Shown piece after piece: positions 1-5,557 of a stretch of DNA of 5,557 nt (its first letter is position 1; each line of letters starts with the position of its first letter). The notes under the pieces are model-generated. The model was not told the DNA's origin. It saw only the letters and a program-made list of their open reading frames with translations, and searched no databases. The position numbers and the translations under genes were made by a program. Source of the DNA: Lactobacillales bacterium (GTDB lineage Bacteria; Bacillota; Bacilli; Lactobacillales; Vagococcaceae); NCBI GenBank assembly GCA_015655485.1, contig JAATEZ010000221.1, positions 1 through 5,557 on the forward strand, written 5' to 3'.

Positions 1-1892
1 AATGAACGAATGAATGGGGAGAGAAGGGATGTTACTTGAACAAGTTGTTCATCGGATAGATTCTTCTTTTCTTTGATCAATTTTTCATGATCGCCGCGTT
101 CAATGATTCGGCCATGATCCATTACCATGATCACATCTGAATTTTGAATAGTCGAAAGTCTATGAGCGATAACAAATACCGTTCTGCCTTTCATTAAAGC
201 GTCCATTCCGCTTTGAACCAGCTTTTCAGTTCTCGTATCTATGCTTGAAGTCGCTTCATCCAAGATAAGTACCGGATGATTGGCCAAAGCAGCTCGTGCA
301 ATAGATAATAATTGCCGTTGCCCTTGCGACAAGTCATTCGCTGTCCCTGATATGACCGTATCATAACCGTCAGCTAATTTCATAATAAATTCATGCGCAT
401 TGGTTAATTTAGCCGCTGCAACAATTTCTTCGTTGGTCGCATCCAATTTGCCATAACGGATATTTTCATAAACAGTTCCGGTGAATAGACTAGTATCCTG
501 GAGCACGATCCCAAGAGAACGTCTCAGATCAGCTTTTTTGATTTTATTGATATTGATCTCATCGTATCTGATTTTACCATCCTGAACATCATAAAAACGG
601 TTGATCAGATTAGTGATCGTGGTCTTTCCAGCACCCGTGGCTCCAACAAATGCGATTTTTTGTCCTGGATAAGCATAGACCGAAATATCATGTAAAACCT
701 GCTTCTCTTCTGTATAGCCAAAATCAACATGATCAAAAACAATATTCCCCTTTAACTCAGTATAGGTAAGTGTGCCATCATGATGGGGATGTTTCCATGC
801 CCAGATCCCAGTTCTTTTTTCACATTCCATTAATTGTCCATTTTCCCAAACAGCATTTACTAGTTGAACATATCCTTTATCCGTTTCTGGTTTTTCATCA
901 ATCAGTTCAAAGATCCGTTCTGCTCCAGCTAACGCCATAATAACAAAGTTCAACTGTTGTGAAATTTGATTGATTGGATTGCTGAAGGCTCGACTTAATT
1001 GCAAGAAAGCCGCGATCGCACCAATAGTCAGCATACCTAAATGACTGATCGCCAAAGTTCCACCAACGATCGCAATGAGGACATATTGCAAATTACCTAA
1101 GTTGACTACGATCGGCATCAACGTATTGGCATATTTATTTGCCACACTGGCTACATCAAACAACTCATCATTGACTTTATCAAAACCTTTTTTCGTTTCA
1201 TCTTCATGAGAAAAAACTTTGATCACTTTTTGACCGCTCATCATTTCTTCAATATATCCATTGACTTTTCCTAATGACTCCTGCTGCTTCACAAAATAGG
1301 AACTGCTTTTTTTGCTGACCTTGCTCACAACAAATACAATACAGATCACTGCGACCACAACCACAAAGGTCAAGGGCCTGCTCACCGTCAACATCGCTAT
1401 AAAAACAGCAACGATCGTGATGATCGCGGAAAATAATTGCGGGATACTTTGTGAGATCATTTGTCGTAAAGTATCAATATCATTCGTGTAGTGACTCATT
1501 ATATCTCCAACAGAATTCGTATCAAAAAATTTGATGGGTAATTTTTGCATGTTCGAAAACATTTCATCACGAATATTTTTTTGTACGCCTTGACCAATTT
1601 TAACCATCAGCCAGTTGAACAGTAAAGTAGCAATAACCCCAATCAAATAGATTCCCGCCATAATTGTTATCGCATGCAATAAGCCTGTAAAGACTGGGTG
1701 GCTGCTTCCCAGAATCGGAACAATATAATCATCGATCAATGATTGGATAAATAACGAACCCATTACTGAAGCAACAGCACTGATGATAATGAAAACTAAA
1801 ACAAAGAAAAAGTTCAACTTATACCCTTTCCGGATATAAGACAACAATCTTTTAATTGTTGACTTCGCGTTATGCGTTTGCGTTTTCTTCAT
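1..1892 (-). CDS. ABC multidrug exporter half-transporter, catalytically intact (LmrD/BmrD-like) subunit, 3' end cut
   Basis: Reading the minus strand from an ATG at 1892 gives 630 codons with no stop before the window edge, so the C-terminus is missing. Residues about 25-320 form an exporter-type transmembrane domain with six hydrophobic segments, judged by eye. A linker of about 40 residues containing WAWKHPHHDG (364-373), which I recall from LmrD/YheH-type proteins, leads to the ATPase domain. That domain shows Walker A GATGAGKTT (417-425), Q-loop Q465, signature LSQGQ (521-525, replacing LSGGQ), Walker B VLILDE with catalytic E546, and switch H577. The family exports drugs or lipids across the membrane as a heterodimer with the subunit encoded just upstream. 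The start lies inside the upstream gene (23-bp overlap, 1870-1892), with AAAGGA at 1903-1908 ten bases ahead, implying translational coupling. The tail after HEKLIKEKK is unlike the usual short FYYDLY-like ending. Substrate unknown. Confidence 0.93.
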   Translation of the reverse strand, partial: MKKTQTHNAKSTIKRLLSYIRKGYKLNFFFVLVFIIISAVASVMGSLFIQSLIDDYIVPILGSSHPVFTGLLHAITIMAGIYLIGVIATLLFNWLMVKIGQGVQKNIRDEMFSNMQKLPIKFFDTNSVGDIMSHYTNDIDTLRQMISQSIPQLFSAIITIVAVFIAMLTVSRPLTFVVVVAVICIVFVVSKVSKKSSSYFVKQQESLGKVNGYIEEMMSGQKVIKVFSHEDETKKGFDKVNDELFDVASVANKYANTLMPIVVNLGNLQYVLIAIVGGTLAISHLGMLTIGAIAAFLQLSRAFSNPINQISQQLNFVIMALAGAERIFELIDEKPETDKGYVQLVNAVWENGQLMECEKRTGIWAWKHPHHDGTLTYTELKGNIVFDHVDFGYTEEKQVLHDISVYAYPGQKIAFVGATGAGKTTITNLINRFYDVQDGKIRYDEININKIKKADLRRSLGIVLQDTSLFTGTVYENIRYGKLDATNEEIVAAAKLTNAHEFIMKLADGYDTVISGTANDLSQGQRQLLSIARAALANHPVLILDEATSSIDTRTEKLVQSGMDALMKGRTVFVIAHRLSTIQNSDVIMVMDHGRIIERGDHEKLIKEKKNLSDEQLVQVTSLLSPFIRS

Positions 1893-3618
1893 GTTGACCA
1901 AATCCTTTCGTTTGAGATTCATTGATTTCTTGATAAATCTGATTATTAGCTAATAATTCTTCATGGGTGCCAAACCCGTTGATCTTTCCACTGTCCATCA
2001 CAATAATTTTGTCTGCGTGTTCAACGGAGGAGATCCGTTGAGCCACGATCAATTTTGTTGTATCAGGAATTTCTTTTGCAAAGGCCGTTTGGATCAATCG
2101 ATCTGTTTTCGTATCTACTGCACTTGTCGAATCATCCAAAATCAAAATTTTAGGATTCTTCAATAAAGCTCTCGCGATACATAAGCGTTGTTTTTGCCCC
2201 CCAGAAAAATTAGCTCCATTCTGTTCGACATACGTATCATATTTATCTTCAAGTCCTTGTATAAAATCATCTGCCTGTGCTAAAACACAAGCCTTTTGTA
2301 CTTGTTCATCGGTTGCATCCGGATTGCCCCAACGCAAATTTTCCTTGATCGTCCCAGAAAAAAGAGTGTTCGTCTGCAAAACCATCGCTACGTTCATTCG
2401 CAACGTTTCTAAATCATAGTCATGAACATCCACTCCGCCAACATCAATACTGCCAGTGGTGGCATCATAAAGTCGCGGAATCAATTGTACCAGAGTGCTT
2501 TTAGAGCTGCCTGTCCCGCCTATGATCCCTATCGTCTCACCGGAATTGATTTTCAGATTGATATCCATAAGGACATTTTTTTCATTTTCGTCAGAATACC
2601 TGAATGAAACATTATTAAAGTTCACGGAACCATCTGCCACGTCCGTAAGAGCTTTGTCATTATTCTTTAAATCACTTTCTTCATCTAATACAGCGATAAT
2701 TCTTTCTGCTGAGGCAATAGAGCTGATCACCATGACAAAAACCATAGACAACATCATCAGACTCATCAAGATTTGCATAGAGTACGAAAGAACGCTTGTC
2801 AATTGACCTGTCGTCATGGCTGAACCAACGATTAATTTAGCTCCAAACCACGAAATCAACAGCATACAGGCATACATCGCAAATTGCATCAAAGGACCGT
2901 TAAAAGCCAGGATCCGTTCGGCTTTGACAAATTTATTATAAATAGAAGTCGAAACCTTTTGGAATTTCTTGTTTTCATAATCTTCACGAACATAAGATTT
3001 GACCACTCGAATCCCGTGAAGATCTTCTTGGACTACTCCATTTAATTTATCGTAGCTTTTAAAAATTTTCTCAAAAATCGGATTAGCTAAAAGTGCGATA
3101 AATATTAAACCAATAGCCAGGACTGGGATCGCTACTGCAAAAATGAGTGCCAGCGATGGATTAACAGAAATCGCCATGCCAATGGACAAGATCAACATCA
3201 GCGGACTTTTTATCAAAATCCTGATGATCATCTGAAAAGCATTCATTACGTTCGTCACATCCGTCGTCAAACGTGTCACTAAACTCGCTGAAGTAAATTT
3301 ATCTATGTTGGAAAAAGAATATTCCTGAATATTATAAAACATTTTTTTTCGTAAATTTTGAGCAAAACCTGTCGCAGCTGTGGCAGCATACTTTCCTGAT
3401 AATGTACCAAAGACTAATGCCAAAATAGCAAAAACAATTAAGTAGATACCAATTCTGGTTATTTGTGACATAGATCCTGCCATGATCCCCTCATCAATAA
3501 TATTCGCCATAAAGATGGGGATCAAAATTTCCATAACTACTTCAAAAATAACAAAGATGACTGTTTTTATTGCATCTTTTTTATATTCTTGAAGAGAATT
3601 CAATAACTTTTTGACCAC
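1870..3618 (-). CDS. ABC multidrug exporter half-transporter, degenerate-site (LmrC/BmrC-like) subunit
   Basis: This 582-residue protein is the first subunit of a heterodimeric ABC exporter in the cell membrane; its partner is the overlapping gene downstream. Residues about 15-303 carry six hydrophobic segments of the exporter membrane domain. The ATPase domain (about 333-570) has Walker A GGTGSSKST (367-375, Ser at the usual Gly before Lys), Q-loop Q415, signature FSGGQ (471-475) and Walker B LILDD, with D496 where the catalytic Glu normally sits. Q527 stands in the switch position (VAQRIS) where His is usual. Such substitutions mark the degenerate subunit of asymmetric exporters like TM287/288, LmrCD and BmrCD. 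The start is GTG at 3618, chosen because AAGGAGGT lies eight bases ahead. A palindrome resembling the one at the marR promoter sits immediately upstream, suggesting MarR control. Length fits the family. An EfrCD-type enterococcal pump is possible, but the exact orthologue and substrate cannot be read from sequence. Confidence 0.96.
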   Translation of the reverse strand: MVKKLLNSLQEYKKDAIKTVIFVIFEVVMEILIPIFMANIIDEGIMAGSMSQITRIGIYLIVFAILALVFGTLSGKYAATAATGFAQNLRKKMFYNIQEYSFSNIDKFTSASLVTRLTTDVTNVMNAFQMIIRILIKSPLMLILSIGMAISVNPSLALIFAVAIPVLAIGLIFIALLANPIFEKIFKSYDKLNGVVQEDLHGIRVVKSYVREDYENKKFQKVSTSIYNKFVKAERILAFNGPLMQFAMYACMLLISWFGAKLIVGSAMTTGQLTSVLSYSMQILMSLMMLSMVFVMVISSIASAERIIAVLDEESDLKNNDKALTDVADGSVNFNNVSFRYSDENEKNVLMDINLKINSGETIGIIGGTGSSKSTLVQLIPRLYDATTGSIDVGGVDVHDYDLETLRMNVAMVLQTNTLFSGTIKENLRWGNPDATDEQVQKACVLAQADDFIQGLEDKYDTYVEQNGANFSGGQKQRLCIARALLKNPKILILDDSTSAVDTKTDRLIQTAFAKEIPDTTKLIVAQRISSVEHADKIIVMDSGKINGFGTHEELLANNQIYQEINESQTKGFGQHEENANA

Positions 3619-3626
3619 GCTCGTCT

Positions 3627-3634
3627 ACCTCCTT
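3627..3634 (-). promoter_or_regulatory. Consensus Shine-Dalgarno for the first ABC subunit, supporting its GTG start
   Basis: The minus strand reads AAGGAGGT here, a full match to the 16S anti-Shine-Dalgarno, eight bases before the GTG at 3618. This fixes the start codon as GTG. The site lies directly next to the palindrome at 3635-3654. Confidence 0.9.
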
Positions 3635-3654
3635 ATAATTAGGAACCTAACAAT
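3635..3654. promoter_or_regulatory. Putative MarR operator upstream of the ABC exporter operon
   Basis: The plus strand reads ATAATTAGGAACCTAACAAT, with perfect inner arms TTAGG/CCTAA around a 2-bp centre. Aligned with the minus strand of 4331-4350 at the marR promoter it matches at 15 of 20 positions, including an identical right part CTAACAAT. Two related palindromes upstream of a marR gene and its neighbouring exporter is the usual arrangement for a local repressor with autoregulation. Binding by this MarR protein is inferred. The site touches the Shine-Dalgarno, so a repressor here would block elongation or act on a promoter just upstream. Confidence 0.6.
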
Positions 3655-3878
3655 TTGTGGAAAGAAAAAGCGGGAAAAACGCAAAGAAAACAGCATAGTT
3701 TACAAACGCAGGCTGAATCCAATCAAACTTTTATCCAAAAAAAAACAATAATAAGTTCATCTTTAAATACCCAAGACCTAAAAAAAGTTTGTTGCTTTTT
3801 AAATCACAGAAAAACATTTTCTGCTATTCAATAATTCATTTCAACAATTTTCTTTGGTTCATAGAATTGTTTTTTGTG
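3655..3878. other. AT-rich spacer between marR and the ABC operon
   Basis: No protein gene is supported here. The spacer holds short AT-only or nearly AT-only inverted repeats (3843-3849 with 3865-3871; 3807-3813 with 3817-3823) and a run of nine T on the minus strand around 3739-3747, but no GC-containing stem followed by a T tract in the marR direction. marR therefore lacks an obvious intrinsic terminator, and partial readthrough into the exporter genes is possible. Small reading frames at 3731-3817 and 3625-3696 lack ribosome sites. Confidence 0.6.
3697..3726 (-). promoter_or_regulatory. Weak candidate promoter for the ABC exporter operon
   Basis: On the minus strand TTGATT (3721-3726) is followed after 18 bases by TAAACT (3697-3702); each box matches four of six sigma-A consensus positions. 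It would start transcription near 3690, leaving a leader of about 70 bases that carries the palindrome and the Shine-Dalgarno. In AT-rich DNA such a match can arise by chance, and readthrough from the marR promoter is an alternative. Confidence 0.3.
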
Positions 3879-4316
3879 TCAAGATATTTTTTTAAGATTT
3901 TTACTGATCTTGTTCATCACACGATGAAAGATCTCTAACTCTTCACTGGACACATTCGATTGTACTTGCTGCTCTAAATGCCAAATCTTTGCTATCGAAG
4001 TTTGGAATAAGGCCTTGCCCTTTACTGTTAACAGAATCTCTTTTAAACGAGCATCTTTACTATTTGAAGTACGGATGATCAAATCTTTCTGTTCCATCAA
4101 TTGTAAAATCCCTGTGGCCGTTGAGCGGCGAATATTAAATTCTAATTCAATATCTTTCTGAAAAACAGATTTTTCTTTATTCATGATGCCAATAAAATTT
4201 ATCACGCCTTGCTGCATTCCAGTCACGTGGCTCTTTTGAGCTTCTTTATCCAAAATTCTTTTAAATTCATTGGATAAGGCCTTGACCTCATAACCGATTC
4301 CCACTGTATTCAACAT
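3879..4316 (-). CDS. MarR-family transcriptional regulator
   Basis: This 145-residue protein has the size and layout of MarR repressors: an N-terminal dimerisation helix (about 5-28), a winged helix-turn-helix (about 35-100) and C-terminal dimerisation helices (about 103-143). The presumed recognition helix is around RRSTATGILQLMEQKDLI (63-80), and the wing carries the family's Asp-x-Arg pattern as SKDARLK (86-92). Members bind palindromic DNA as dimers and are usually released by small ligands. The ATG at 4316 is supported by GGAGGA at 4321-4326, four bases upstream. The gene has its own strong promoter with a palindrome over the -10 region, so autorepression is likely. A related palindrome precedes the exporter genes downstream, the probable target. 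There is no cysteine anywhere in the protein, which argues against an OhrR-type peroxide sensor despite the redox gene next door. The inducing ligand is unknown. Confidence 0.93.
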   Translation of the reverse strand: MLNTVGIGYEVKALSNEFKRILDKEAQKSHVTGMQQGVINFIGIMNKEKSVFQKDIELEFNIRRSTATGILQLMEQKDLIIRTSNSKDARLKEILLTVKGKALFQTSIAKIWHLEQQVQSNVSSEELEIFHRVMNKISKNLKKIS

Positions 4317-4330
4317 TTTTTCCTCCGTAT

Positions 4331-4350
4331 ATTGTTAGTTCCCTTACAAT
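4331..4350. promoter_or_regulatory. Putative MarR autoregulatory operator
   Basis: The plus strand reads ATTGTTAGTTCCCTTACAAT. The outer arms ATTGTTAG and CTTACAAT pair at seven of eight positions around a 4-base centre. It overlaps the last two bases of the -10 box and covers the expected transcription start, so a bound dimer would block initiation. It is related to the palindrome at 3635-3654. Assignment to this MarR protein is inferred from position and the duplicated motif. Confidence 0.65.
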
Positions 4351-4377
4351 TTTACGATACAAATTTACAGATGTCAA
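4349..4377 (-). promoter_or_regulatory. Sigma-A promoter of the marR gene
   Basis: On the minus strand a perfect -35 box TTGACA (4372-4377) is separated by 17 bases from TAAAAT (4349-4354), a five-of-six match to the -10 consensus. Transcription should start near 4342, giving a leader of about 25 bases that includes the GGAGGA ribosome site. The strong boxes with an overlapping palindrome suggest a promoter held down by repression. Confidence 0.88.
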
Positions 4378-4437
4378 ACATTTTTTCAGAAAACAATTTG
4401 ATTCCCATTTTTTCTATGATTACTTAAAAAGATCTAC

Positions 4438-4482
4438 AAATAAAAACTGGCAGCCTATCCATACGAACACCAGTCTTTATTT
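4438..4482 (-). terminator. Intrinsic terminator after the AhpF-like reductase gene
   Basis: On the minus strand a 13-base arm AAATAAAGACTGG (4482-4470) pairs with CCAGTTTTTATTT (4450-4438) across a 19-base loop, with a single G-U pair. The GC-containing core is ACTGG/CCAGT, and the descending arm supplies the T tract. It begins 23 bases past the stop codon at 4506. The mirror strand also shows T-rich sequence (4476-4490), so it could work in both directions. It separates the reductase transcript from the marR promoter. Confidence 0.8.
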
Positions 4483-4505
4483 GACTTTTTAGAAATCTTT
4501 ATTCT

Positions 4506-5557
4506 TTAAACTTCAATTTCTTTTAAGATCTCTTCCATTTTTTTGGCACCGAAAACTATTTTTTCACCGTTAATGATCATCGCCGGAACGCTCATGATTT
4601 TCTTTTCTTTTTTTAACTCTGGAAATAAAGCTGTATCGATCATCTCTGCTTCAACCTTTGAATTGATAGAAGCGATCCGCTGACAGGCTGCTACAACATC
4701 TGGACAGAAATGACAAGTCAGCGACACACAAATTTCGATTTTTGTTTTAGGTAAAGAATTGATTTTTCCAATCCATTCTTTTGTCAACGGCTGACCCTCA
4801 CTGGCTACGTTATAAATGGCCAATACTAAAGAATTTAATTCATGACCACTGGGAATCCCGCTAAATTTGATTCCCGTATATTTTTTTTGCTCGTTTAGCA
4901 AGACAGCTGAGGGCAGCCGAGTTAGAGCGACTTCCTCTTCAAAAACCAAATCACTGCCAAATTGCTTGTTTTCCACTAGAATTTTATCGCTTAAAGTCGC
5001 AAACTCTGTTAAAAAACTGGCCATTTCCATAGTTTTGATATTCGTTTCAGAAATGAAATTGACCAAAGTGACTGATTTCGTTAATTTCGTAAAAATTCCT
5101 TGCAGTTGTTCCTTCATCTCTTTTGGGAACCACTCGCCGGTATGTACCGTAGAGGTCGTTGATATTTTCGCCGCCGGAGTCGCAGCTTGATTACTCGCCT
5201 CCATCGGCTCTTCCTCTTCTTTTGCGGTCAAAACCTCTTTATGCGTCACAGGAATACCCAGTCTTTCTTTTTCTGAAGTAACAAATTGTTGTGCTTTAGT
5301 CGCAGCCACTGCCCCATCAGCAACAGCGGTCACTATTTGGCGCAAATCTTTCACACGCAAGTCGCCGATCGCATACACTCCCGGAACATCCGTCTCCATT
5401 GATTCATTCGTTGGAATAAATCCTTGTGGCGTCATAGCAACTTTCCCAGTAAACATCGCTGTATTCGGCTTATTTCCAGCAAATACGAACATTCCAAAGG
5501 TCCCATCTTCCGCAGACGCCGCATAAGTTGCCGTCGCGCCAGTCTGGTTATTAATAA
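4506..5557 (-). CDS. AhpF-like FAD-dependent disulfide reductase with C-terminal AhpF thioredoxin folds, 5' end cut
   Basis: The open frame enters from the window edge without a start codon; 349 residues are visible and the N-terminal FAD/NAD(P)H portion, with its own CxxC, must lie beyond 5557. An internal ATG at 5492 is not the start: in-frame sequence before it (INNQTGATATYAASAEDGTFG, numbered here as -21 to -1) is still reductase. Counting from Met 5492, residues 1-70 finish a thioredoxin-reductase fold, with GNKPNT (6-11) and the FAD-contacting TDVPGVYAIGD (34-44). Residues about 85-118 are an acidic then Ala/Ser/Thr-rich linker. Residues about 122-328 match the N-terminal domain of classical AhpF: a first thioredoxin fold without CxxC (SGIPSGHELNSLVLA, 211-225), then a second with CHFC (260-263, at 4704-4715) and cis-Pro region SVPAMIING (301-309). 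It probably passes electrons from NAD(P)H to a peroxiredoxin such as AhpC in the cytoplasm. No ahpC is visible; it could lie upstream, off the window. Confidence 0.93.
   Translation of the reverse strand, partial: INNQTGATATYAASAEDGTFGMFVFAGNKPNTAMFTGKVAMTPQGFIPTNESMETDVPGVYAIGDLRVKDLRQIVTAVADGAVAATKAQQFVTSEKERLGIPVTHKEVLTAKEEEEPMEASNQAATPAAKISTTSTVHTGEWFPKEMKEQLQGIFTKLTKSVTLVNFISETNIKTMEMASFLTEFATLSDKILVENKQFGSDLVFEEEVALTRLPSAVLLNEQKKYTGIKFSGIPSGHELNSLVLAIYNVASEGQPLTKEWIGKINSLPKTKIEICVSLTCHFCPDVVAACQRIASINSKVEAEMIDTALFPELKKEKKIMSVPAMIINGEKIVFGAKKMEEILKEIEV

Noticed and set aside
1963..2806. Plus-strand open frames of 61-103 codons within the first ABC gene
   Set aside because: They lie antisense inside a strongly supported coding sequence, resemble no family I know, and have no regulatory signals.
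3731..3817. 28-codon hydrophobic frame on the minus strand after marR (starts MFFCDLKSNK)
   Set aside because: It has no ribosome site before its ATG and sits in AT-rich DNA where Phe/Leu/Lys-rich frames arise by chance.
3807..3823. Hairpin CAGAAAA/TTTTCTG with a 3-base loop after marR
   Set aside because: The stem is weak, and the minus-strand sequence that follows (TGATTTAAAAAG) is not a proper U tract, so I do not call it a terminator.
3843..3871. Inverted repeat AACAATT/AATTGTT followed by a T run on the plus strand, terminator-like
   Set aside because: The T tract is on the plus strand, where no gene ends; the stem is short and AT-rich. In the marR direction no T tract follows.
3879..4316. 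Idea that the MarR protein is a peroxide sensor (OhrR type) controlling the neighbouring AhpF-like gene
   Set aside because: The protein has no cysteine, a terminator separates the two genes, and its putative operators point to itself and the exporter.
4867..5190. Plus-strand frame of 107 codons opposite the AhpF-like gene
   Set aside because: It is antisense to a recognisable thioredoxin-fold region, so it is a shadow of the real gene.
4506..5492. ATG at 5492 as the start of a stand-alone 328-residue protein
   Set aside because: In-frame reductase sequence continues upstream to the window edge, no ribosome site precedes this ATG, and the FAD domain would be cut in half.

Overview
The window reads as low-GC Firmicutes DNA, most likely Enterococcus or a close relative in the Lactobacillales. 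This rests on the AT-rich composition, the strong AAGGAGG-type ribosome sites, a near-consensus sigma-A promoter and the protein families present; the genus is inference. All four genes lie on the minus strand, so transcription runs from high to low coordinates. Both outermost genes are cut by the window edges.

Layout in transcription order. (1) 5557-4506: the C-terminal 349 residues of a flavin-dependent disulfide reductase. It ends the thioredoxin-reductase-like FAD domain, passes through an acidic/Ala-Ser-Thr linker, and finishes with two thioredoxin folds equivalent to the N-terminal domain of classical AhpF, including a CHFC redox motif. A convincing terminator follows (4438-4482). (2) 4377-4349: a near-consensus promoter drives a 145-residue MarR-family regulator (4316-3879). 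A 20-bp imperfect palindrome (4331-4350) overlaps its -10 box and presumed start point. (3) 3878-3619: a 260-bp AT-rich spacer with no clear terminator. It ends in a second palindrome (3635-3654) closely related to the first, just ahead of an ideal Shine-Dalgarno and a GTG start. (4) 3618-1870 and 1892-1: two overlapping half-transporter genes forming a heterodimeric ABC exporter of the LmrCD/BmrCD/EfrCD/TM287-288 type.

How the parts fit. The exporter has one degenerate ATP site (Asp for the catalytic Glu and Gln for the switch His in the first subunit, paired with an LSQGQ signature in the second) and one intact site. The two related palindromes make a simple model likely: the MarR protein represses its own promoter and the exporter operon, and a ligand, perhaps an exporter substrate, relieves it. 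The reductase upstream looks like a separate peroxide-defence unit closed off by its own terminator. Nothing here is clearly an undescribed system. The points most worth a second look are the shared operator, the swapped domain order of the AhpF-like protein, and the unusual C-terminal tail of the second ABC subunit.
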